A DNA stretch of 64,000 bases, from the NCBI RefSeq assembly GCF_011764545.1, contig NZ_AP022870.1, positions 3,890,001-3,954,000 of the forward strand. Direction: 5' to 3'. A program made the position numbers and the translations under genes. Below the pieces are notes generated by a model. That model was not told the origin of the DNA. It saw only the letters and a program-made list of their open reading frames with translations, and did not search any database. This stretch comes from Phytohabitans flavus. Lineage in GTDB: Bacteria > Actinomycetota > Actinomycetes > Mycobacteriales > Micromonosporaceae. Positions 8,886 through 16,961 of this stretch are shown piece after piece. Position 1 is the stretch's first letter, and the number at the start of each line of letters is the position of its first letter.

Positions 8886-9732
8886 CCTGATCGTGCGACC
8901 GGAACGCGGGACCGTCGGCGTGTTCCGTACCGGTAGCGAGACACCGATCCTGGTCCAGCACGCCCAGCCGGACACCCGGCCCTACATCCACCCGATCGTC
9001 TCGCCGACCGGCGTCGGCACCGTCACCGAGGACGCGCCCGACCATCACCCGTGGCAGCACGGCGTCTCGGTCGGGCTCAACGACGTCAACGGCGTCGGCT
9101 TCTGGCACGAGCGGATGCACCCGAAGCACCCCAACGACGGCACGTTCCACCCGGTGCTGGTCGGCGAGCCGGCGGCGGACGGCGACCGGGCGACCTGGGT
9201 GGTACGCACCGAGCTGCGCGCCCCGGACGGCGCGGCGCTGCTGCACGAGACCCAGGCGTGGACGCTCACCGACCGCGGCGACCGGTACGAGCTCGGCCTC
9301 GCCCTCGGTCTCCGGGCGGCGACCGACCTGACGTTCGGCCAGTACCCGTACGGCGGGCTGTTCCTGCGCATGCCGTACCGGCCCGAGATCGGCGGGACGG
9401 TGTTCGACAGCGAAGGCAGGACCGGCGCGGACGCCGAGCAGCAGCCCGCGCGGTGGGTGGCCGTCCAGATGCCGCTGCTCGACGCCGGCCCGGACGAGGA
9501 CCCGCCGCTGGTCGTCGTCATGGACCACCCCGCCAACTTCCGGCATCCGGTGCGGTGGCGGGTCGACAACGAGCTGGGCGTCGGGCCGAGCCCCAGCATC
9601 GCCGGCGCCTGGCAGCTCGTGGCGGGCCAGGAGCGGGTCTTCCACCACAACATCGTGGTTTTCGGCGCTTCCGTCGAGCCGCCGGTGATCGAGGAGTCGT
9701 GGCAGGCGTTCGCGCGGGTGGTCCCCGCATGA
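8878..9732 (+). CDS. DUF6807 (PmoA-like) family protein
   Basis: 284 residues, overlapping the upstream gene by 8 bases. Conserved family features are the HHPWQHG segment and the later GFWHERMHP, PYGGLFLRMPYR and VVVMDHPANFRHP segments. Family members sit in sugar and pectin catabolic clusters of many soil bacteria and lack an established enzymatic activity; the rich His content suggests metal or sugar binding. There is no signal peptide, so it is cytoplasmic. Its place between a Gfo/Idh oxidoreductase and a hydroxyacid dehydrogenase supports a catabolic role. Confidence 0.8.
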   Translation: MPDLIVRPERGTVGVFRTGSETPILVQHAQPDTRPYIHPIVSPTGVGTVTEDAPDHHPWQHGVSVGLNDVNGVGFWHERMHPKHPNDGTFHPVLVGEPAADGDRATWVVRTELRAPDGAALLHETQAWTLTDRGDRYELGLALGLRAATDLTFGQYPYGGLFLRMPYRPEIGGTVFDSEGRTGADAEQQPARWVAVQMPLLDAGPDEDPPLVVVMDHPANFRHPVRWRVDNELGVGPSPSIAGAWQLVAGQERVFHHNIVVFGASVEPPVIEESWQAFARVVPA

Positions 9733-10694
9733 AGACGGCGATCGTGGTGCACCCCGACTTCGAGCGGATCTGGCCGTTCGTCGCCGACCATCTCCACACG
9801 CTGCTGCGGGCCAGGACGGACGTCTCGTTCACCCGCCTGCCGGCCGGCGCGGACGCTGCGCTGCCGGAGACGGCGGATGTCCAGCGGCTGTTCTCGCTCG
9901 GCGTGTACCCGACCGACGACGACCTCGACGGGCTGCCCGCGCTCGTCGAGGCGTTCGTCGCCGGCACCTGGCCGCCGCCGGAGGACCTGGACGAGCGGCT
10001 CGGGCGGCACGGCGTCCGGCGGCTCACCCTCCCGTCCGAGGGCCACTGGGCGCAGTCCGTGGCCGAGTACGCGCTCGGCCTCACGATCTGCGGGCTGCGC
10101 CGGATCCCGCAGCAGCACGCCGCGATCGTCGGTGACGACTCGCCGTGGAAGTACGAGTACCAGCAGTTCGGCGACGATCTGGCGTTCAGCAACGGTACGG
10201 TCGCCGGCAAGCGGGTCCGGATCGTCGGCGCCGGCAACATCGCCAGCCGGTACGCGAGTTGGACGCACATGCTCGGCGCGGACGTGGCCGCCTGGGACCC
10301 GTTCGCCACCGAGCCGTCGTTCCACCGGGCCGGCGCGCGCAGGGAGTGGCACCTGGAGCGGCTGCTCACCGACGCGGAGATCTTCGCTCCGATGGTGCCG
10401 CTGCGCGACAGCACCGAGGGGCTGATCACGGCCGAGCACATCCGTGCCCTGCCGAAGGGCTGCCTCGTCGTGCTGGTCACCCGCGCGACCGTCTGCGACG
10501 TACCCGAGCTGCGCCGCCGGGTACTCGCCGACGAGCTGAGCCTCGCCGCCGACGTGTTCGACGTCGAGCCGCTGCCGCTGGGCGACCCGCTGCTCGGCCG
10601 GCACAACGTCGTACACACGCCGCACAACGCGGGGCGCACGATGCACGCCAACCTGAGCTACGCGGAGTCGCTCGCCGCCCAGCTCCCGGACTGA
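9729..10694 (+). CDS. D-isomer-specific 2-hydroxyacid dehydrogenase
   Basis: 321 residues, starting at the ATG that overlaps the upstream stop. The NAD-binding domain has RIVGAGNIASRYA near residue 157. Catalytic positions of the family are present: Arg in LVTRATVCD, Glu in DVEPLP, and His in HTPHNAG close to the C-terminus. Members reduce 2-keto acids or oxidise D-2-hydroxyacids with NAD(P)H. The first domain is shorter and divergent, as in phosphoglycerate dehydrogenase-like proteins of sugar clusters. Last gene of the operon, followed by a strong bidirectional hairpin. Confidence 0.87.
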   Translation: MKTAIVVHPDFERIWPFVADHLHTLLRARTDVSFTRLPAGADAALPETADVQRLFSLGVYPTDDDLDGLPALVEAFVAGTWPPPEDLDERLGRHGVRRLTLPSEGHWAQSVAEYALGLTICGLRRIPQQHAAIVGDDSPWKYEYQQFGDDLAFSNGTVAGKRVRIVGAGNIASRYASWTHMLGADVAAWDPFATEPSFHRAGARREWHLERLLTDAEIFAPMVPLRDSTEGLITAEHIRALPKGCLVVLVTRATVCDVPELRRRVLADELSLAADVFDVEPLPLGDPLLGRHNVVHTPHNAGRTMHANLSYAESLAAQLPD

Positions 10695-10700
10695 GGGCCT

Positions 10701-10734
10701 TGGGGCTGGTGGGCCGCGCGGCCCATCAGCCCCA
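10701..10734. terminator. Bidirectional terminator hairpin
   Basis: A 16-bp stem (TGGGGCTGGTGGGCCG and its complement, with one G-T pair) and a 2-base loop lies between two converging genes. The stop codon of the minus-strand gene falls inside the right arm. It can end transcription from both sides. Confidence 0.75.
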
Positions 10735-11844
10735 GACGTCCTCGGCGGTCTCCACCACCAGCCGGAGCTTCGCGACCTGCTCGTCGTACGTGAGCGCGTT
10801 GCCCTCCACAGTGGACGAGAAGCCGCACTGCGGTGACAGGCACAGCTGCTCCAGCGGCACGTAGCGGGCCGCCTCGTCGATGCGGCGCTTCAGGTCGTCC
10901 TTGCTCTCCAGCTCGCCGCGCTTGGTGGTGACCAGGCCGAGCACCACCATCTTGCCGGGCGGTACGAAGCGCAGCGGGCCGAAGCCGCCGGAGCGGGCGT
11001 CGTCGTACTCCAGGAAGAAGCCGTCGACGTCGAGCTGGGTGAAGAGCGCCTCGGCGACGAAGTCGTACCCACCCTCGGCCGCCCACGACGACCGGAAGTT
11101 GCCCCGGCACATGTGGGTGGTGACGGCCATGCCGGGCGGGCGGCCGGCCAGCGCGGCGTTGATCTGCCGGATGTACCGCTCGTGCTGGTGCATCGGGTCG
11201 CCGCCGTGGGCCCCGACGAACTCGCGCTGCCGGGGGTCGTTGAGGTACGCGAGGCTCGTGTCGTCGAGCTGGAGGTAGGTGCAGCCGAGCAGGGCGAGCC
11301 GGCGCACCTGCTCGGCGTACGCGGCGGAGAGGTCGTCCCAGAACTGGTCGAGGTCCGGGTAGACCTCGGCGTCGACCGCCGCCCGGCCGCCACGGTAGTG
11401 GACCATGCTCGGCGACGGGATCGTGAGCTTCGGGACGTTGGTCTTGACCTGCGACTGGAGGTACGTGAACGCGTCCACGAAGATCGGCTTCTCGAGCGAG
11501 ACGCGGTCGTGCACGCGCAGCGCCGCCGAGCTGAACTCCAGCGTGCCCTCGTCGTTGAAGAACCGCACGGTCATCTTCTCGTCGGCCGGGTCGATGCCGC
11601 CGAGCTGGTAGATGAAGTCCATGTGCCAGGAGGTCCGGCGGAACTCCCCGTCGGTGGCCGAGCGCAGGCCGACCTCCTCCTGCATGCGGACGACCTCGGT
11701 GATCGCGTCGTCCTCGACCGCGCGCAGCTGCTCGGCCGTGATGCGGCCGGCGGCCCGGTCCTCCCGCGCGCGCAGCAGCGCGGCGGGGCGCAACAGGCTG
11801 CCGACGTGGTCGGCGCGGAACGGTGGGCGGTTGCGTTGATCCAT
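10726..11844 (-). CDS. MetE C-terminal-like methyltransferase (cobalamin-independent methionine synthase family)
   Basis: 372 residues, about half the length of full MetE, covering only the catalytic C-terminal barrel, as in the YxjG/YxjH-type proteins. It begins FRADHVGSLLRP, typical of this subgroup. Zinc-site candidates are His in VTTHMCRGN with the adjacent Cys, Glu in FLEYDD, and Cys in LSPQCGFSS. The likely activity is methyl transfer to a thiol such as homocysteine, with a methyl donor not identifiable from sequence. It is transcribed away from a MarR gene 78 bp upstream. Confidence 0.85.
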   Translation of the reverse strand: MDQRNRPPFRADHVGSLLRPAALLRAREDRAAGRITAEQLRAVEDDAITEVVRMQEEVGLRSATDGEFRRTSWHMDFIYQLGGIDPADEKMTVRFFNDEGTLEFSSAALRVHDRVSLEKPIFVDAFTYLQSQVKTNVPKLTIPSPSMVHYRGGRAAVDAEVYPDLDQFWDDLSAAYAEQVRRLALLGCTYLQLDDTSLAYLNDPRQREFVGAHGGDPMHQHERYIRQINAALAGRPPGMAVTTHMCRGNFRSSWAAEGGYDFVAEALFTQLDVDGFFLEYDDARSGGFGPLRFVPPGKMVVLGLVTTKRGELESKDDLKRRIDEAARYVPLEQLCLSPQCGFSSTVEGNALTYDEQVAKLRLVVETAEDVWG

Positions 11845-11922
11845 AGGCTAACGATAGACCTCGATGCGCTTGCGAATGTCCAACTCGTCGCGGCCGGTCT
11901 CTCGCGCCGGTAACATCTGATC

Positions 11923-12378
11923 ATGGAGGAGACGCGCTGGCTGACGCCTGAGCAGCAGCGTGCCTGGCGGCGGTTCGCGGCCGTGGTGACGCAGCTGCCC
12001 AGCGCCCTCGACACCCAGCTCCAGCAGGACGCGCACCTCACCCACTTCGGCTACTGGGTGATGGCGATGCTCTCCGAGGCGCCCGGCCGCGCGCTCCGGA
12101 TGACCGAGCTGGCGATGCTCTCCAACGGCTCCCTGTCGCGCCTGTCCCACCTGGTCGGGCGCCTGGAGGAGCGCGGTTGGGTGCGGCGCGAGCGCACCCC
12201 GGAGGACGGCCGGGGCTACGTGGCGGTGCTCACCGACGACGGGTACCGGAAGGTGGTCGAGACCGCGCCCGGCCACGCGGACAAGGTGCTGTCGTTGGTG
12301 TTCGACGCGCTGACGCCGGAGCAGGTCGCCCAGCTCGACGAGATCAGCGCGATCATCCTGTCCCGCATCGAGCTGTGA
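11923..12378 (+). CDS. MarR family transcriptional regulator
   Basis: 151 residues. The winged helix-turn-helix is plain (LRMTELAMLSNGSLSRLSHLVGRLEERGWVRRE in the middle third, then the wing DGRGYVAVLTDDGY). MarR proteins act as dimers, usually repressing a divergent gene until a small aromatic or oxidant ligand binds. The divergent neighbour here is the MetE-like gene, so that is the first target to consider (inference). The stop codon overlaps a strong terminator hairpin. Confidence 0.9.
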   Translation: MEETRWLTPEQQRAWRRFAAVVTQLPSALDTQLQQDAHLTHFGYWVMAMLSEAPGRALRMTELAMLSNGSLSRLSHLVGRLEERGWVRRERTPEDGRGYVAVLTDDGYRKVVETAPGHADKVLSLVFDALTPEQVAQLDEISAIILSRIEL

Positions 12379-12405
12379 CCGGGGCGCCCGGTGGGCGCCC
12401 CGGTC
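12377..12405. terminator. Terminator hairpin, 13-bp perfect stem
   Basis: GACCGGGGCGCCC, a 3-base loop and the exact complement lie at the end of the marR gene, overlapping its last base. The pectate lyase gene converges 15 bases further on, so the hairpin can serve both. Confidence 0.8.
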
Positions 12406-12419
12406 CTGCGCGGGCTAGA

Positions 12420-13403
12420 TCAGATCCGCCCGGTGCCGGCGCCGCTCGTCACCGACCCCTTGACGCTGCTCGCGCTGTCCATCTGGTACGAGTACGGGAT
12501 ACCGGCCACGCTGCCGCCGGTCTCGCCAGTGCCGGAGTTCACGAAGTGGTTGTTGCGGGCCACCAGGTTGCCGTCCGGCGAGCTGCCCTCACCACGGTGG
12601 AACGGGTCCTCGACGTTCTCGAAGTAGTTGCCCTCGACGAGGACACCCGCGCCGCACGTCGACGCGACACCGTAGCTGCCGACGTTGCTGTAGTAGTTGT
12701 TGAACACGTGGACCGGGTTGCCGAAGCGCACCCGCGGGTGCCGCTGGTTGGTGCCGTCGAACCAGTTGTTGTTGTACGTCACCCGCAGCTTGCCCCGGTC
12801 CTCGCTGCCGTTGTCGTCCGAGTGCCCCAGCAGCGCGGTCTTGTCGTGGTTGAAGAAGCGGTTCCACGAGACCGTGACGTAGTCGGACGCGCGCTTGATG
12901 TCGACCGCGCCGTCGCTGCCGGCGCTGAAGTTGTTGTGGTCGATCCAGACCCGGGTCGAGTACTGCACGTTGATCGCGTCGTCGCCCCAGCCCCGGAAGT
13001 TGATGTTCCGGATGATGACGTTGCTGACGCTGGCGACGTTGAGCCCGCCGCCGGTGATCGTGGCGCCGCTGCCGACGCCGATGATGGTCTTGTTGGCCGC
13101 CACCTTCTGCATGCCGCTGATCGAGATCGTGCCGGACACCCGGATGACCCGGGCGCCGCTGGCCTGCATGTTGCTGATCAGGGCGGACGAGGTGGTGACG
13201 GTCACCGGCGGGGTGCTGCCGCCGCCGGACGTTCCGCCGCCCTGCGTGGCCCAGCCCTGCAGGTTGAACGTGGCGGCGGACGCCTCCGGCATCGCGACCA
13301 GGGCGCCGGCCGCGGCGAGCGCCAGTGCGACGGCGCCGATCGCGGGTCCACGCCAGCGGCGGCGGCGCGGGCGCTCGCTGTCGTCGGTGCGGTGGAGCGT
13401 CAT
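12420..13403 (-). CDS. Pectate lyase, polysaccharide lyase family 1
   Basis: 327 residues. An Arg-rich N-terminus, hydrophobic stretch and ASA-A cleavage site (near residue 44) form a signal peptide. The right-handed beta-helix carries the family 1 signatures VWIDHNNF, SDGAVDIKRASDYVTVSWNRF (calcium-binding Asp) and the catalytic-Arg region NQRHPRVRFG. It cleaves polygalacturonate by beta-elimination outside the cell. An RBS (GGGAGG) sits 7 bases before the ATG. A LacI-type operator candidate lies about 95 bp upstream. There is no attached carbohydrate-binding module. Confidence 0.93.
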   Translation of the reverse strand: MTLHRTDDSERPRRRRWRGPAIGAVALALAAAGALVAMPEASAATFNLQGWATQGGGTSGGGSTPPVTVTTSSALISNMQASGARVIRVSGTISISGMQKVAANKTIIGVGSGATITGGGLNVASVSNVIIRNINFRGWGDDAINVQYSTRVWIDHNNFSAGSDGAVDIKRASDYVTVSWNRFFNHDKTALLGHSDDNGSEDRGKLRVTYNNNWFDGTNQRHPRVRFGNPVHVFNNYYSNVGSYGVASTCGAGVLVEGNYFENVEDPFHRGEGSSPDGNLVARNNHFVNSGTGETGGSVAGIPYSYQMDSASSVKGSVTSGAGTGRI

Positions 13404-13495
13404 CGGGAACCTCCCGTGGACAGTGCGCCGCGGACGGCCGGCGGCGAGGCAGATCGGCGGCGGCAGGCGCGGCGGAAACGGTAGCCCGGAGGACA

Positions 13496-13509
13496 GGAAA
13501 ACGCTTTCC
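13496..13509. promoter_or_regulatory. Candidate LacI-family operator upstream of the pectate lyase gene
   Basis: GGAAAACGCTTTCC has 5-bp perfect outer arms around a central CG, the general form of LacI/GalR-family operators. It sits 92 bp upstream of the pectate lyase start. One inner base pair is mismatched. No LacI-type gene is in this window, so the regulator is unknown. Confidence 0.45.
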
Positions 13510-13668
13510 AGGTCCGAGCGTATCGACGTTCATGAATCGTGTCAACCAAGGGGGATGCCCTCCCGGACGCGAAGGCGTTACGCTTTTCCGCGCCGGCGGC
13601 ACCGCCGGACGACTCCGCCCGGCCCCCACTCGGGCGACCTCCGCCGTGCCGCCCCGTAGGGAGACTGA

Positions 13669-14394
13669 GTGCCCAGCCGCCCGGACCACCTTGGCCCGCG
13701 CCCCGCGCGGCCGGCTGACGCACCGCCGCCCGGCCCCGGCCGCCGCCGCGCGCCGGCGTCCGGCTTCCGCCGACCCACCAGGTCCGAGGTGCTGCTGGTC
13801 TGGGCACCGAGCGCGCTCGGCGTGGCGGTGGCACTCGTCATCGTCACGGCCGTCACGGTCACCAGAGGCTCCGGCGCCGCCGGCCCGGCACCGCGTGCCT
13901 CCATCGACTACGCGTGGACCCCGCCGGTCGCCGACTACACCCCGGCCGTCGCCATCAGCACCCGCGCCCCGTCGCCGACGCTGCCGCCGCCCAACACGCT
14001 GCCGCCGCTGTCACCGTCGTCCAAGCCCACCACGGCCAAGCCACGCACGACGCCCCCTCCCCCGCCACCCCCGGTGACCGGCCGCTACTCGGTCGTCGAC
14101 GGGTACCGCGGCGGCTTCATCGGCGAGGTCCTGGTCACCAACCCGACCGCCAACCCGCGCGACTGGACGGTAAGGCTCGAATTCCCGCGCGACGTCGGCC
14201 GCCTCTACACCTTCTGGGTGGAGGGCGCACCCCCGCCCGAGCTGGACCGCCCAGGCGACGCATACGTCTTCACCAGCCGCGCCCCGGTCGCGGCCCGCGG
14301 CAAGGTCGCGCTCCGCTTCCAGTTCGAACGCTGGGGCCGCGACATCGACCCGACCACCTGCTCCGTCAACAACACCCCCTGCGTCAACAGCTGA
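13669..14394 (+). CDS. Membrane-anchored protein with extracellular CBM2-like domain
   Basis: 241 residues from a GTG start preceded by TAGGGAGA. The layout is a Pro/Arg-rich cytoplasmic segment (1-40), one membrane helix (about 44-64, LLVWAPSALGVAVALVIVTA), an extracellular Pro/Thr/Ser-rich stalk, then a CBM2-like domain (about 140-241) beginning RYSVVDGYRGGF and ending with a Cys pair. There is no catalytic domain. It may hold the cell on cellulose or act as a surface receptor (inference). The usual CBM2 Trp residues are few, so binding could be weak or have another ligand. Confidence 0.78.
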   Translation: MPSRPDHLGPRPARPADAPPPGPGRRRAPASGFRRPTRSEVLLVWAPSALGVAVALVIVTAVTVTRGSGAAGPAPRASIDYAWTPPVADYTPAVAISTRAPSPTLPPPNTLPPLSPSSKPTTAKPRTTPPPPPPPVTGRYSVVDGYRGGFIGEVLVTNPTANPRDWTVRLEFPRDVGRLYTFWVEGAPPPELDRPGDAYVFTSRAPVAARGKVALRFQFERWGRDIDPTTCSVNNTPCVNS

Positions 14395-14422
14395 CGCCGC
14401 ACATCCTCAGACCCTTGAAGAG

Positions 14423-14497
14423 CCAAATCTGAGCTACCGCGATGTCCGCGGTGGTCCAGGCCGTCGCTCCCGCGGCCTCACCCTCCGCGGTTCACAA
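14423..14497 (-). repeat. Dispersed intergenic repeat, copy A (reverse)
   Basis: Matches the complement of the element at 23662-23738 over about 75 bases, with the same blocks in order: CCAAATCT, GAGCTACCGCGATGTCCGCG, TCGCTCCCGCGGCCTCACC, CTCCGC and TTCACAA. It lies between two converging genes. The rest of 14395-14621 holds nothing recognisable. Confidence 0.8.
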
Positions 14498-14621
14498 TCA
14501 ACCCCTGGCCCGCAGGGCCGACGGTCGTCGGGCTTTGTGCACGGGAGCGCGGCGCGACCAGCGGTGATACGACGTTCGTGGTGCTAACGAACTTAGCCTG
14601 ATGCTTGCGGGGTGGGACCGT

Positions 14622-15278
14622 TCAGTTGTGTTCCTGTGGTGTCTGGCTGACTTCGTGCATGGCGACGATGCGGTCCGCGATTCTTTCGAGGAGTGGCATG
14701 TCGTGTGAGATGGCCAGGACGCCGTAGTCGCCGCGGGTGGTGCCGTCGAGGATGATCCGCCAGATTTGGACTTGGCTGATCGCGTCGAGGCTGGCGGTGA
14801 TCTCGTCGGCGACGAGGTAGGCGGGTCGGGACAGCAGCGCGCGGGCCAGGTTGACTCGCTGGAGCTCGCCGCCGCTCAGCTCATGTGGGAAGGAGTCGAG
14901 CCATGTGGCGTGGACGAGTTCGGTGTCGAGGACGGGTCGTAGATCGTGGGCGCCCTCGGCGAGGACGTCGCGGATCTTCCAGCGTGGGTTCATGGACAGT
15001 TCGGAGTGCTGCAGGATGAGCTGGGCGGATCGTGCGCGGCCGCGGCCGGGCGGGCTGGATACCGATCCTTTTGCCGGGGTGAGCCGGCCGGTGAGGAGCC
15101 GGGCAAGGGTGCTCTTGCCGCAGCCGCTCGGTCCCCAGAGGCCCACGACCTCACCGGGGGCGACGTGGATGGTGACGTCCCGGATGATCCACTCGTTGCG
15201 GTAGCCGAACCAGAGTCCGGTGCCGGTGAGTGCGGTGGCGACGGGTGTGGTGGTCAGATCGCGGCTGAGGTTGGTCAT
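14622..15278 (-). CDS. ABC transporter ATP-binding protein (NikE/DppF type)
   Basis: 218 residues. Walker A is GPSGCGKST (near residue 50), the signature is ELSGGELQRVNLARALL, and Walker B is YLVADEITASLD. This is the second ATPase of a five-gene nickel/peptide importer, last in the minus-strand operon. It is shorter than DppF, lacking the C-terminal oligopeptide extension, which fits the NikE subgroup. The stop is followed by ~225 bp containing a dispersed repeat. Confidence 0.88.
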   Translation of the reverse strand: MTNLSRDLTTTPVATALTGTGLWFGYRNEWIIRDVTIHVAPGEVVGLWGPSGCGKSTLARLLTGRLTPAKGSVSSPPGRGRARSAQLILQHSELSMNPRWKIRDVLAEGAHDLRPVLDTELVHATWLDSFPHELSGGELQRVNLARALLSRPAYLVADEITASLDAISQVQIWRIILDGTTRGDYGVLAISHDMPLLERIADRIVAMHEVSQTPQEHN

Positions 15279-16110
15279 CTGGGTACCTCGTCGGCGAGCG
15301 CGGCCGGGTCGTGGATGAGTCGGAATCCGTGGGTTGGGAGCGCTTGCCAGAGTGCCTGGCTGTAGGGGTGGCCTAGGGCTGATCCGTCGCCGGTGAACTG
15401 GTCGGGTGTGGCTTCCTCGATGGTCCGTCCGGCGTGGCAGACGACGACGGCGTCGGCGACGGTCAGCGCCTGGTCGATGTCGTGGGTGACCAGGACGACG
15501 GCGGAGCCGCTGTCGGCGAGGTGGCGGATGTCGGCGAGTACCTCGGTCACGCTGGTGGGGTGCAGGCCGGGCGTGGGTTCGTCCGCGAACACCAGTGCCG
15601 GCTGGCTGATGGTTGCGATCCCGAAGAGAATCCTGCGTGTCATCCCGCCGGAGAGTTGGTGCGGAAACAGCCGTCGCGTCTGTGGCGGGAGACCGCGTCG
15701 TTCGAGGACCGCGAGCGCGGCACCCTCCGGGTCCGGCAGGCCGGCCAGGCGGGCTGCACGTTTGAGCTGTGCGCCGACGCGGGCGAGGGGGTCGAGGTAG
15801 GTGCCGGACTGCGGGAGCAGGGTCATTTCCCGGCCGGCCAATGCTCGTCGCGCAGCGGGGTGACCGGCGCCCCGTGGAAGCTGATCGTGCCGTGTTCTTC
15901 GGCGTTGGGCGGGAGCAGCCCCATGGTGGCCAGGCCGATGAGGCTTTTGCCGGCGCCGCTGGCGCCGACGACTGCGACGATTTCGCCTGCCCGGGCGGTC
16001 AGCGACATGTCGACGACCGGGGTGACGGTGCGGCGGCGCAGGCCGCGTTCGTACTGGTGGAACGTGATCGCGAGGTGGGACACGGTGAGCACCGGCGGCG
16101 GCGCGGTCAT
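15275..16110 (-). CDS. ABC transporter ATP-binding protein (NikD/DppD type), one-base frameshift
   Basis: About 278 residues when read across the break. The N-terminal part holds Walker A (GASGAGKSL) and the second frame holds the signature HQLSGGMTRRI and Walker B ALVFADEPTPGLH. The frame breaks at the GGG run 15828-15830; one added G gives WPAGEMTLLPQSGTYLDPL, a normal Q-loop region. It overlaps both neighbours by 4 bases. Together with the NikE-type protein it should power nickel (or peptide-chelated metal) uptake. Confidence 0.85.
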
Positions 16111-16961
16111 AGGTGGTAGCTCCTCGGGTCGAGGATCGAGCGCAGGTTCTCTCCGATCGAGTCCACGAGCTTGACCAGGGCGAGGAGGCAGACGCCTGGC
16201 AGGACGGCCAGCCACCACATGCCAGCCGACAGGACCTTCATCGAGTCGGCGAGGAGGATCCCGATCGCGGGCTGTGTGGGGTCGATTCCGAGGCCGAGGA
16301 AGGACAGCGCAGCCTCGTGGAGGATCGCGTGCGGGAACATCAGCGCGGTGCCTACCACGAAGTGTGGGAGCAGGTGGGGAACGAGGTGGCGTCGGGCGAG
16401 CCGGAACGTGCTGGTGCCGAGGGCTCGGGATGTGGCGACGTACTCGGAGCTGATGACCTGGCGTGCCTGCGCCTGTAGGACCCGCGTAAGGGTCGGCCAG
16501 TGGGTCACGGCCACGGCGATGATCACGGCTCTGGTACCGCCGCCGAGCGCGAAGGCGAGCAGGATCAGCAGAACCAGGTGTGGGAGGGCGAGGAAGAGGT
16601 CGACCAGCCAGTTGACGGCTGTCTCGGCCCATCCGCCGATCGTGACCGACAGGCTTGCCAGGACGATCGCGATCACGGTCGAGGCCAGCGCGGCGGTAGT
16701 ACCGACGAGCAGGCTGAGGCGCAGGCCCACGAGGGTCCGCGCGAACATGTCCCGGCCGAGCCGGTCGGTGCCGAACCAGTCGCCCGCCGTTGGGCCTTTG
16801 TTGACCGCGTCGAGGTGGGGGGTGCGGGCGGCGTCCTGGGCCAGTGTGCCGGCGACGACAATGCCGACGAGCACGGCGGCGGCGAGCACCAGGTAGGCCA
16901 GGACACGGGTGCGGCGGTCGCCGAGCAGGCGGGGACGGGCGGTCTTGGCCGGAGCGGTCAC
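16107..16961 (-). CDS. ABC transporter permease (NikC/DppC type)
   Basis: 284 residues with an N-terminal membrane helix, then the cytoplasmic/periplasmic entry segment GTDRLGRDMFAR that marks DppC/NikC-type permeases, and further helices containing the EAA-like loop (SRALGTSTFRLARRHLVP). It partners the NikB-type permease encoded directly upstream, with a 4-base overlap. Confidence 0.9.
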   Translation of the reverse strand: MTAPAKTARPRLLGDRRTRVLAYLVLAAAVLVGIVVAGTLAQDAARTPHLDAVNKGPTAGDWFGTDRLGRDMFARTLVGLRLSLLVGTTAALASTVIAIVLASLSVTIGGWAETAVNWLVDLFLALPHLVLLILLAFALGGGTRAVIIAVAVTHWPTLTRVLQAQARQVISSEYVATSRALGTSTFRLARRHLVPHLLPHFVVGTALMFPHAILHEAALSFLGLGIDPTQPAIGILLADSMKVLSAGMWWLAVLPGVCLLALVKLVDSIGENLRSILDPRSYHL

